NCBI RefSeq assembly: GCF_004345565.1
Contig: NZ_SLWA01000015.1
Coordinates: 1 to 33,294 of the forward strand
Reading direction: 5' to 3'
Source of the DNA: Flavobacterium circumlabens
GTDB taxonomy: Bacteria > Bacteroidota > Bacteroidia > Flavobacteriales > Flavobacteriaceae
Length of the DNA stretch: 33,294 nucleotides
The translations under genes were made by a program, and so were the position numbers. The number at the start of each line of letters is the position of its first letter. Positions within the stretch are counted from its first letter, which is position 1. Of the stretch, positions 16,116-24,044 are shown piece after piece. A model generated the notes under the pieces. It worked only from the letters and a program-made list of their open reading frames with translations, was not told the origin of the DNA and did not search any database.

Positions 16116-17222
16116 TCACTGTTGATTTTGAATATATTCAAATATTTTTTCTTCTATTTGTTTTTTAGTTAGAAGCATATTTAAATCGACTATCTCAGAT
16201 TTAAGGGAAGTAAAAAAGGTTTTAGGAATAGCATTATCTAAATGATTCCCTTGTCGGCTCATACTTCGTCTTATATCTTGATAAGAGTTTAATTTACGAG
16301 TAAACATCTTATTGGCGTATTGAGGTGATCTGTCAGAATGAAATATTAATCCCTTCTTTGTCTTTCGATTATGAACAGCCATTTCCCAAGCTGGAATAGA
16401 AGTTTCTTTTATTGTTAGTCCATCACTCAGACTCAATCCAATAATTTTTGTGTCAAATAAATCCATTATAATTGTTAGAAATAAAAGTCCAGTCGCTATT
16501 TCGATACTAGTTATACCCGAGACCCAAACCTGCGAAGGTTCTTCAACTTTAAATTGTCGATTTAGAACATTAGGAAAAACACAAGGATTATGAGGAATAA
16601 ATAGTGAACCAGATTTGATTATACGTCTTCTGCCAAACTTACTTATAAAACCTAGTTTTCTCATGTAGAAGGTAACTTGAGCAGGTGATAATTTGAAACC
16701 GCGACTTTGCAATTCTGCTGAAATTTTTATATTACCATATCTCTCTTTATATTCATAAAATATAGAAGATATTTCTTCCTCAAGTAAAATTGTTTGACAC
16801 TGTCTTGGAGAAAGTATTTTATCTCTCCATCTATAATATGTAAACTCCCTTATGCCTAAAACTTTACACATTTTCCAAAGTGGGTATGTATCTAAATTGT
16901 TTTCAATAAAGTGAAAAATCATTGGCTTTCCTTGAGGGATATATTTACTTGCACTCTTAAAAATTTCAATTTCAAGTTCTGTATCTTTAAGCTTTTGTTT
17001 AAGTGTTCTTTTAAGTTCAGAAAATCTTTTTTGTTCGGGGTTTCTAAAATGACCACCTCCACAAAAACTGTCTGGTCCATATTTTTTAAGTTCAGCTTGC
17101 CATCTATAGATATTCGTAGTCGCTATACCAAGTTCCTTTGCTACTTTAAAACGATTTGATTCAAGTGCTAGTTTGACTGCATTTATTCTGAAATCGCGGT
17201 CGTAAATTTTACGTATCTCCAT
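16116..17222 (-). pseudogene. IS3-family transposase with lost DDE residues and truncated C-terminus
   Basis: A 368-codon open frame parallel to the neighbouring active transposase over its whole length: N-terminal HTH (FKVAKELGIATTNIYRWQAE), coiled coil, and rve core. The first catalytic Asp is Gly (WVSGITSIEI), the second is kept (FHSDRSPQYAN), and the Glu is Lys (DNAIPKTFFTSLKSEI). The end, normally a WYNxxRRHSxLGY segment, is missing; it stops at EYIQNQQ. It cannot catalyse transposition, yet its 1.1-kb frame has no stop or shift. Either the decay is recent or the protein is kept as a DNA-binding repressor of the family. Confidence 0.8.
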
Positions 17223-17392
17223 TCCTTAAAGTTCAAATTCTGTTCTTATGTGAATTTAAGAAATATAATGGCGTGAGATATAAATAATAAAAGATAATAA
17301 ATGTTGCATTTCGAAGGATTCTTAAATAAACTCTTTTAGGTTAATAAATGCTACAATTAAGGTACTGGTATCTCTCTGCTGTCATTTTAAAT

Positions 17393-18679
17393 CTACAATT
17401 TTCTTCTTTTAACTTTTCGTTTCATCCGGTTAACAAATGCCTCTTCCTCATAATCTTCTCCGTGAGTCTCGGGTAATAATCCTCCAAATGCTTCAATAAG
17501 GTTGTTTTCCTGGAGGCTGTAAGACATATCTTCTTTGCCTAAAAAATCGAATAATTCGTGTGGTTGGTTAATCTCCCCGCTTACCGGTGCAGTGTTTTTT
17601 GAAGCAATTTCCTGTACAGGTCGCTCCGTTTTATTTCCGTTATTCCACCAGTCATTAAATACATTGGCCGAAAAGTTCTTGCCTAACTCGGAACCGTTCC
17701 ATACGCAGCGCGATTCGTGATCGATAAAGGTCATGCCGTAGATACGTCCTTCACCATTTCGGAGCACAACAGTATTGATACCCCGTTCCATTAGCTGTTT
17801 CTTAAATTCTGTTTCGTTTTCAGTAGTCCGCATTGCCAGCTCAATTTTGTCTTTGACTGATGCCTTTGAAGGATTATCTTTTAGTTTTATCCTGTTTTGC
17901 CCGTAGTGGGATTGCAACTCTGCGTAGCCAGCTGTCTTGCCAAAGAGCGAAGCCTTGAAGGGATTACTGGCTTTGTCTCCCTGCTCGTTTAATGCAAAAT
18001 ATACAATTCCATGTTTGGGGATTCCGTTATATTCCCCTTTGACTTCTTCTGCCGTAACATTAAATAGAGAAAGCAGGGCATTATATGCCCCAAAACTTTG
18101 GAATTGATAGTCGTTGGGCAAGTGGCGCAGTACAGAAGCCATCTGGCTCTTTACATCGCCTGCTTTGTAATTTATTGGACTGAATGCATGGCTCTGTAAG
18201 CTCTGTTTGTGCTCGGTGGCCACTACTAAGCTATATTTTTTTTCCAATGCCCGGCAAACGTCCATCGAACGCCTTTTCTCAAATTTATCAGATATTTTCC
18301 TGCCTTCTTCATCCACACAGACCGATACAATATGGATATGGGCACGCTCAATATCAGTATGCTTGAATACCACAAATGGCTGTTCCCCGTAACCCATCTC
18401 CTGCATGTAGTCCTCTGCGATAGTCCTAAAATCATTATCGCTTACCTTATCTCTCGGGTCAGGGTTTAATGAAATATGAAGTACGGGCTTTTCAGTCCTG
18501 CGATTGGCTAATAAATATAATTCAAAAGAACGGGATAGCTGTGCTATAGAATAGGTGCCATCAGGTGCTTCAATTATCTTTTGGGTAGATAAAACCTGTC
18601 CGCTTTCCTTATCAACTTTAAGCTGGTTATAGGAAAGCGCACCAATTAAATTTTCACCCCTGTTAATTATTGCTACCAT
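17393..18679 (-). CDS. mobB: MobB-type relaxase of Bacteroidota conjugative element
   Basis: A 428-residue relaxase/mobilization nuclease. The metal-binding motif is KHTDIERAHIHIVSV at residues 106-120 (His107, 114 and 116), preceded by VLHISLNPDPRD as in MOBP relaxases. LNGS-like WNGSELGKNFSA occurs later, and the end is basic (RMKRKVKRRKL). It starts 8 bp after mobA and would nick the element's oriT, starting single-strand transfer. In CTnDOT-like elements a coupling-protein gene usually follows. Here the next genes are IS3 transposases, so that gene is missing or displaced. Confidence 0.9.
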   Translation of the reverse strand: MVAIINRGENLIGALSYNQLKVDKESGQVLSTQKIIEAPDGTYSIAQLSRSFELYLLANRRTEKPVLHISLNPDPRDKVSDNDFRTIAEDYMQEMGYGEQPFVVFKHTDIERAHIHIVSVCVDEEGRKISDKFEKRRSMDVCRALEKKYSLVVATEHKQSLQSHAFSPINYKAGDVKSQMASVLRHLPNDYQFQSFGAYNALLSLFNVTAEEVKGEYNGIPKHGIVYFALNEQGDKASNPFKASLFGKTAGYAELQSHYGQNRIKLKDNPSKASVKDKIELAMRTTENETEFKKQLMERGINTVVLRNGEGRIYGMTFIDHESRCVWNGSELGKNFSANVFNDWWNNGNKTERPVQEIASKNTAPVSGEINQPHELFDFLGKEDMSYSLQENNLIEAFGGLLPETHGEDYEEEAFVNRMKRKVKRRKL

Positions 18680-18687
18680 TTCTGATG

Positions 18688-19119
18688 CTATTTTTTAAGG
18701 TAGTTTGTTTCGAATTCCACTGTAAGCTGTATTATCTTTTGGGATAAAACAGCAAATTCTGCTGTCTGCTTTTCAAGCTTATAGAGGTACGCTGCAGCTT
18801 TCTTTTCGGAAAAATTGTGGTACAAGATCTTCACAACTTGATTATAATTTACCCCCACAGCTCTGAACTGTCCGAATAAGGCAGTAAGGCGCACGTAATA
18901 TTCCATTGCTGCCTTGTCGACCTTTATTGTTGTGATACCTTTTTGGAAAATACAAGCTGTAATAAAGTGCGCCTTTACATTCATGCCGGACTGTTCAAAT
19001 AAGGACAGGAAGCTGGCATTCTCTTCAGCGGTAAGGCTGATAGAATAGCGGTGGACAGCGGGATCATTTTTAGGATGCCTGCCACCTTTATGAGGACTGG
19101 TTTTGCTGTTGTTTTCCAT
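18688..19119 (-). CDS. mobA: MobA-type mobilization accessory protein
   Basis: A 143-residue basic protein. RYSISLTAEENASFLSLFEQ (about residues 24-43) resembles a ribbon-helix-helix DNA-binding segment. GVNYNQVVKILYHNF carries the same NxNQVVK signature as the first mobilization protein of the window. It would bind oriT and recruit the relaxase encoded 8 bp downstream. The about 290-bp intergenic region before it is the best place for oriT. Confidence 0.85.
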   Translation of the reverse strand: MENNSKTSPHKGGRHPKNDPAVHRYSISLTAEENASFLSLFEQSGMNVKAHFITACIFQKGITTIKVDKAAMEYYVRLTALFGQFRAVGVNYNQVVKILYHNFSEKKAAAYLYKLEKQTAEFAVLSQKIIQLTVEFETNYLKK

Positions 19120-19413
19120 AACTTTTAATACTGCTGGTATGGTACTGATTTATTCTTCTAAACAAGAAACAATAAAAAGAAAACGAAGGTAGCACGGGCG
19201 GTTTTGGCTAACCAAAAGCTTACGGCATAATGTCTTGTTCGTGCCTCACAATCCACCCTTGCGGGACTTATTCCGTTTCCTTTTGGCCTGCCCACAGCCC
19301 GTCCTTTTAAAGTGCTTTCTTTTTCTTTTTTTCGGTTTTTCTGTTTTCTTTTGAAAATATCTAGTTTTTAGACACACGATAGAATGATATATTAAGTCCG
19401 TAATTGCCTGCCA
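19120..19413. other. intergenic region before mobA, candidate oriT of the conjugative element
   Basis: About 290 bp with no gene. It contains TTTTGG-CTAA-CCAAAA (19202-19217), an inverted repeat, GCACG and CGTGC flanking it, and long T/C-rich tracts. Placement before mobA suits an oriT, but no nic core was recognised. Confidence 0.4.
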
Positions 19414-19830
19414 TTACAAGATGGGCTTAAAACGTTCGTTAAAATAATTGGTTACATCATCCCCGAACTCCCTGAAGTGGTGTTCAAGGATGTTGTCAAT
19501 GTAGGAATAGAGCGTTGTCTTTTCTTCTTTTGTCAATTGAACAATACGGAGCAGCCTTTCGTGATATTCGGGACGTATATAGACTACCTTTCCGCTTCTG
19601 CCTGAAGGAAACCGATTGACCAGAAATGTTTCCTCATAGTCCGCTTTCTTTGAAGAAACGCTTCGGGCTTTTTCCCTAGACTTGGTTTCCTGTGGCACTT
19701 GTAGCGCTGCTTCCTGCTGTATAGTATTGCCGAGCGGGGAAGCAGGCTTATCACCGCTGATTACGTTCATAAGGTAGTCCTCATCAACATTGGGCTTTTC
19801 AAAGTCATTGTTTTTATTATCTGAATCCAT
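19414..19830 (-). CDS. DUF3408 family conjugal transfer protein
   Basis: A 138-residue protein. The N-terminal 60 residues are acidic then Ser/Lys-rich and disordered-looking. The C-terminal part, SGRSGKVVYIRPEYHERLLR then IVQLTKEEKTTLYSYIDNIL, matches the DUF3408 module found next to ParA in Bacteroidota conjugative elements, a predicted ribbon-helix-helix-like DNA-binding fold. It begins 11 bp after the ParA gene and is probably cotranscribed with it. A partition-like or transfer-control role with ParA is inferred. Confidence 0.8.
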   Translation of the reverse strand: MDSDNKNNDFEKPNVDEDYLMNVISGDKPASPLGNTIQQEAALQVPQETKSREKARSVSSKKADYEETFLVNRFPSGRSGKVVYIRPEYHERLLRIVQLTKEEKTTLYSYIDNILEHHFREFGDDVTNYFNERFKPIL

Positions 19831-19841
19831 GATTTAATCTT

Positions 19842-20609
19842 TTATAGATGAACGGTTTTTAAAAATTCCTCGACAAACAAATCCATCCTGACGACTTTGA
19901 GCAACTGCGGTTCGGCTGGCAGTAAGCTTGACCTGAATATATAACTTCCCGTATCGTCCGTTTCCTTTCGGAAACGCTTGCTGTCCATTATCCTTGTTTC
20001 CATAACAGACAGTCCCAGTTCCTTGATGACACTTTGATAGGCATCATACAGGCCCGTTTTTTCCCTGCCGTCCACCTGATTCCAAAACAGCCGTATAACT
20101 TGTTCCTTGTTGCCGTCATCGGTCTGCGGAAGCCCAAGAAATGCCTTGGTAAAGCCCAGTGTGCTTTCCACGACCAAACGGTCGGCGGTAATGGGCGAGA
20201 AAATAAAATCCATTGCTTTTAATGTGGTCAATACTCCTTTGGTATTGGCTGTTCCTGGCAGGTCAAAGAAAATAACGTCCGGAACAACTGCCAACTCACT
20301 TACGTATTGCGAAGCACTCTGCAGAGCATTTTCAGCCTTGCACCTGATAATCGGATATGCCTTTTTGTTAATGGATTGATATTGTTTCATTGCCGCCTTC
20401 TTATGGTAGTCACTCTGCATGATGGTCTTCTTATCTCGTTCCCTCATATTGGTCAGGCTGTATTGCGGAAAGTCGCAGTCCATCACCAGTACATTAAATC
20501 CCAAACGGTAGTGAAGCACACTTGCCAGCAAAGTGGTCATCGTTGATTTTCCCACACCTCCTTTTTGGGTGGAGAAGCTGATTTTTAAAGTTTTCTTTGT
20601 TGTTTCCAT
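19842..20609 (-). CDS. ParA-family ATPase (TraA of Bacteroidota conjugative elements)
   Basis: A 255-residue ParA/MinD-type ATPase. The deviant Walker A motif is STQKGGVGKSTMTTLL (about residues 12-27), the switch I region is VLVMDCDFPQYS, and Walker B is PDVIFFDLPGT (about 109-119). ParA ATPases at the front of conjugative element mobilization operons are widespread in Bacteroidota and may position or stabilise the element. The DUF3408 partner follows. The N-terminus starts directly before the Walker A, so there is no extra HTH domain. Confidence 0.9.
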   Translation of the reverse strand: METTKKTLKISFSTQKGGVGKSTMTTLLASVLHYRLGFNVLVMDCDFPQYSLTNMRERDKKTIMQSDYHKKAAMKQYQSINKKAYPIIRCKAENALQSASQYVSELAVVPDVIFFDLPGTANTKGVLTTLKAMDFIFSPITADRLVVESTLGFTKAFLGLPQTDDGNKEQVIRLFWNQVDGREKTGLYDAYQSVIKELGLSVMETRIMDSKRFRKETDDTGSYIFRSSLLPAEPQLLKVVRMDLFVEEFLKTVHL

Positions 20610-21480
20610 TATTTAAAAATTTATTGTTGCTTTTTTTATCTGTTTTGCAGGAATGAATATTTGTGCGTCTGAATTTTCCCTTATCCCGATATTCCTGCAT
20701 AGCCTTTTGGGCATTTTTATGTAGGGTCGTCTGCATTTATTTTTGCCTTGTAAAGGATATACTTTAGCAAGCGGAAAGCCTTACAAAAAGCAAAACGCTT
20801 TACTGTTTTTAAAACTTTGTACTTTTATTGCAGACTGTCTGTATATAGACCCATTTTATTTCCTTGTTGGACTGCCTTTTTTACTGCCTGCATTAAAACC
20901 ATAAGGCAAATAAAGCGATTGATTGGTCTGCCTGTGGATGTATGGCACATATAGGCTTTCAAAGGCACTGTTTGGCGCAATAGTGGAGCACATTGTTTTG
21001 TGGGAGGGGGATTTATTCTATAAAGTATTTTTTTTGTTATCGGATTTAGACAAAAAGAATAGGACTATCAATTCAAAAAGGAAACAGCCCGAAGCTGTTT
21101 TTCCCTGCTAACTTTAATCCGCCTGAAAGGGCGGGTTTTCCTTTCGCCAGAAAGGAGCAAGTTGTGTTCTGAGCTGCTTGAAATACTTTCCGCAGCTCAA
21201 AACCACTTGCCCTTGCAGGGAGCAGAAAAAAACTCCAAAGTCGTTTTTTAAATTAGTTGTATCGGATGTTTTCAGAGTTAGCTTTCCTTTTTATAAGTTC
21301 ACCTGATTTTTTTAGTATCAATATCATTTTAAACATCCTTTCAGGTTTACGACGTTTTTTTATACTCCATAATTCTAAGTTTTTTTTAGGTATTAAAGGA
21401 AAAAACTATTGCTTTTTGTCCATAAGGTCTGTATTTGCTAGCCTTTTTATGTGTTTTAGCTTTTTTAGTAGGCCTGTAAA
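20610..21480. other. long non-coding interval upstream of ParA
   Basis: No convincing gene; short frames are scattered and without domains. It contains the ParA operon promoter region and a cluster of hairpins (21082-21211), annotated separately. Confidence 0.5.
21082..21211. repeat. cluster of three hairpins
   Basis: AAACAGC/GCTGTTT (21082-21088, 21094-21100), CCGCC/GGCGG (21119-21123, 21130-21134) followed by a T tract, and a long imperfect stem beginning GCAAGT with a perfect GAGCTGC/GCAGCTC core (21171-21177, 21192-21198). The first two could be terminators. The dense structure could also be an oriT or ParA-related site. Confidence 0.6.
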
Positions 21481-21481
21481 A

Positions 21482-21515
21482 TGGCTCGTTTTTTGCAAAT
21501 TTTGGCTCGTTTTTC
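21482..21515 (+). promoter_or_regulatory. 21-bp-phased direct repeat operator, copy 1
   Basis: TGGCTCGTTTTTT at 21482 and TGGCTCGTTTTTC at 21503, spaced exactly 21 bp, two helical turns. The same arrangement recurs at 21922 with A for C in the fourth position. It lies upstream of a decayed MauE-like gene. The layout resembles LytTR-type tandem sites. Confidence 0.7.
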
Positions 21516-21664
21516 GTAACAATCCTTCCAGAATATTGTTTTAATTTAGCTTTACAAAACACTAAAGATGTGATTACTAGCTAATTTTAGCAGTATAAGC
21601 TGGGCTGAATTGGTATGTGCGAATCTCATATAAGCTATGATTCACAGAGAGGCTAAGAGAAAAC

Positions 21665-21830
21665 ATGAAAATGGAAGTCTCTTTTAAAAATACTATAGTC
21701 GATATAATCTGCTGGCTTTGTATTCTGCTATTTGAATAGGCTGATATAAGCAAAATATTAGAATTTGAATTTTGTTATTCAACTTTAAGTCACAAACGGC
21801 CTTTTCTCTCCCGTTTTGATATGAGATAAT
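21665..21830 (+). pseudogene. decayed 5' fragment of a MauE-like gene
   Basis: From ATG 21665 the frame reads like the start of the intact gene at 22107: SFKNTIVDIIC versus SFKNTIADIIC, then LCILLF versus LYILLF. A TAG stop follows at codon 25 (21737-21739). Beyond it, in the same frame, ADISKILEFE matches AAVSKLLDFE of the intact protein and LSHKRPFLSRF resembles its next segment; homology then fades. Its upstream operator repeat is also duplicated, so a promoter-plus-gene unit was duplicated and one copy died. Confidence 0.75.
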
Positions 21831-21921
21831 CCTGAATGGATAAGGGTTAATTATTTATTTTAAAGAATTTTACAATATAGTTATCAATTATAATAAAATT
21901 TAGCCAACGTTATAAGTAAAA

Positions 21922-21955
21922 TGGATCGTTTTTTACATTTTTTGGATCGTTTTTG
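21922..21955 (+). promoter_or_regulatory. 21-bp-phased direct repeat operator, copy 2
   Basis: TGGATCGTTTTTT at 21922 and TGGATCGTTTTTG at 21943, exactly 21 bp apart, followed by AACAATCCTT and TTTTAATTTAGCT as in copy 1. A TAATTTAG element at 21982 may be the -7 box. It would regulate the MauE/DUF6520 genes. Confidence 0.75.
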
Positions 21956-22106
21956 TCAACAATCCTTTGACAGCTATGTTTTAATTTAGCTGTATAAAAT
22001 ATTTACCCCGTGATTTTTACAAAAAAAAAGCTACATATGTGAGGGTGGTTTGGTATGCCCTCAAGTGAGATTATACTGGAATACTGTAAACGTTAAAAGC
22101 AATGAC

Positions 22107-23627
22107 ATGAAAACATCAATATCCTTTAAAAATACTATAGCCGACATAATCTGCCTGCTTTATATACTGCTTTTTGTTTACGCGGCAGTAAGCAAATTGC
22201 TCGACTTTGAGAACTTCCGTGTTCAATTGGGACAGTCACCTTTATTAAGTGCATTTGCCGGATACATTGCATGGATGGTTCCGATGCTTGAATTATTCAT
22301 TGTATTGCTTATCCTTTCAAAAAGGTGGAGAATCATGGGGCTTTTTGGAGCGTTGTGCATGATGGTTATGTTTACCGCATACATTTTCATTATTTTAAAT
22401 TACAGCCCATTTGTCCCTTGTTCCTGTGGAGGAATTTTGGAAAAAATGGGATGGGAGGAACATTTCATTTTTAATTTTGTTTTCATGATGCTGGCCGCAG
22501 CAGGTATCCTGATACTGCGCCGGGGTGTGCCAAAGGCACATTTTATTTCAAAACCTGCTGCACTGGCCAGTGCCTTTTCTATGACGATATTTTTCAGCAT
22601 TGGTATTGTTGCCCTGCTGTTTATGTTATCAGAAGACATAATCCATCATCGTAATAATTTTGTGCGAAGATTTCCCAAGCACCCTACTAATAGCAAGAAA
22701 ACGATCCTGCTTCCACAAGCAACATATTATATAGCCGGTTATGACAAAGGACAGATTTATTTAGGCAATCGGGCTGAACCGCTGGCCGTAACAATTTTTG
22801 ATACCAGTCTGGTTCAAAAAAAGACAATTCGCATCGAACTTCCTAAATATAAATTTCCTTACACTGTGCCGCGCCTTGCCGTAAAATCACCTTATTTTTA
22901 TTTTAGCGATGGAAGCGTACCCTGCATTTTTATTGGAGATACCACCAACTGGAAAGCGGAGCTTAAAATGTATCGAAAAGCTTATTTTTCCATATTGAAG
23001 CCGATCGATGATAAGACAGCAGTTATCCGAGCTATTGATTCTAAAACAAAAGCAAATACGCTAGGACTCTTTACTTTTAATAATGATGCATCATTACAGC
23101 TTAACGGCAGACTTCTGCTGAAGCAGGTAGACGGTATATTTGACACGGACGGATCATTGCTTTATAATTCCCAGCTTGACAAGGTAATCTATACCTACGC
23201 CTATCGAAATGAATTCCTGATGATTGATTCTCAGATAGGCAATCATACCTCAGGGCATACTATTGATACAACTACACGTGCACAGGTTTCTGTTGCGAGG
23301 ATAGAATCGAAAAAAGTAACCACTCTGAGCAAACAGCCTAAATTGGTCAATAAACTGACCGCATCTTTTGGCAATTATCTTTTTGTAAATGCGGCTCTCA
23401 TTGGAAAATACGAACCTGAAATTATGTGGAAGCAGGCTTCGATAATTGATGTATACGACCTGAGTGCAAACACCTATGCATTTAGTTTTTATGTATACAA
23501 TATAGCGGGCAGGACAATGGATGAATTTGTTGTTTTAAACGACCGGATTGTTTCATTGAATGGAAGGAGTCTAACAATTGAAAAATTACAGACCAATTAT
23601 TACAAGCCCTTTACCGCATCAAGATAA
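22107..23627 (+). CDS. MauE/DoxX-like redox membrane protein with large periplasmic domain
   Basis: A 506-residue protein from ATG 22107; a GTG start at 22050 is open but lacks support, while MKTSISFKNT is duplicated upstream. The N-terminal about 155 residues hold four membrane helices (near residues 12-30, 50-70, 76-98 and 120-136). PCSCGGILEKMGWEEHFIFN at 104-123, with Cys105 and Cys107, is the MauE signature thought to handle disulfide exchange in the envelope. A fifth helix (about 154-176) precedes a roughly 330-residue domain with many short beta strands (for example GYDKGQIYLG, FGNYLFVNAA), probably a beta-propeller-like periplasmic domain. The small DUF6520 gene follows by 95 bp. Confidence 0.8.
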   Translation: MKTSISFKNTIADIICLLYILLFVYAAVSKLLDFENFRVQLGQSPLLSAFAGYIAWMVPMLELFIVLLILSKRWRIMGLFGALCMMVMFTAYIFIILNYSPFVPCSCGGILEKMGWEEHFIFNFVFMMLAAAGILILRRGVPKAHFISKPAALASAFSMTIFFSIGIVALLFMLSEDIIHHRNNFVRRFPKHPTNSKKTILLPQATYYIAGYDKGQIYLGNRAEPLAVTIFDTSLVQKKTIRIELPKYKFPYTVPRLAVKSPYFYFSDGSVPCIFIGDTTNWKAELKMYRKAYFSILKPIDDKTAVIRAIDSKTKANTLGLFTFNNDASLQLNGRLLLKQVDGIFDTDGSLLYNSQLDKVIYTYAYRNEFLMIDSQIGNHTSGHTIDTTTRAQVSVARIESKKVTTLSKQPKLVNKLTASFGNYLFVNAALIGKYEPEIMWKQASIIDVYDLSANTYAFSFYVYNIAGRTMDEFVVLNDRIVSLNGRSLTIEKLQTNYYKPFTASR

Positions 23628-23722
23628 TATCAGCATTTATGCTTTTGAAAATACACTGTACAGTCCAGGGGAAGGTCGAAAACCTGAAAAAGAGTAGACC
23701 ATTAACATTAAATTTTAATATT

Positions 23723-23992
23723 ATGAATACTAAAGTTTTAAGACCAGCGCTTTCATTTTCAGCAATCGCATTTGCTGTATTTGCAGCCTTCGCATTTTCA
23801 ACGGCCCCTGAAAAAGGAAAGCTGATAGATGTTTGGGGGCATAACCCTTTAGAGGATTGTGATGTTACGACAGTAAAATGTAGCAACATACAAAACCCTA
23901 ATGTTTGTAGAGTTACGGCGGGAGGACAACAATTGTTCGACATGAGCAGTCCGACTCAATGTAATGTCGAGTTATACAGAAAAATCAATTAA
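23723..23992 (+). CDS. DUF6520-type small secreted cysteine protein
   Basis: An 89-residue protein from ATG 23723. An upstream in-frame extension to 23639 lacks support. The N-terminus (VLRPALSFSAIAFAVFAAFA) is a signal or membrane-anchor segment, followed by a short mature part with four cysteines at 46, 53, 62 and 80. The layout matches the DUF6520 family, usually encoded beside MauE-type proteins in Bacteroidota. Cysteines paired with a thiol-redox membrane protein suggest disulfide formation during export. Whether it is a structural peptide, signal or precursor is unknown. A strong terminator follows 8 bp after the stop codon. Confidence 0.75.
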   Translation: MNTKVLRPALSFSAIAFAVFAAFAFSTAPEKGKLIDVWGHNPLEDCDVTTVKCSNIQNPNVCRVTAGGQQLFDMSSPTQCNVELYRKIN

Positions 23993-24000
23993 CCTTAAAA

Positions 24001-24035
24001 AACAAAGCAGGAGATTGTCGGTCTCCTGCTTTGTT
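24001..24035. terminator. bidirectional terminator between converging operons
   Basis: Perfect 14-bp arms AACAAAGCAGGAGA and TCTCCTGCTTTGTT around a 7-nt loop, ending 10 bp from the S9 peptidase stop codon on the other strand. Confidence 0.9.
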
Positions 24036-24044
24036 AATTATGAT

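Larger units (their letters stand above)
14921..17222 (-). mobile_element. tandem pair of related IS3-family copies
   Basis: Two homologous but clearly diverged transposase genes lie head to tail, the upstream one losing its last about 35 codons at the junction near 16116-16141. The outer ends are not resolved; terminal repeats and target duplications were not found by eye. Confidence 0.65.

Noticed and set aside
20923..21544. Two plus-strand ORFs of 62 and 95 codons
   Set aside because: No domains, no plausible starts; they cross hairpins and the operator repeats.
21482..21955. CRISPR-like reading of the TGGNTCGTTTTT repeats
   Set aside because: Only two units per copy, 21-bp period, no spacers of uniform length and no cas genes; operator sites fit better.
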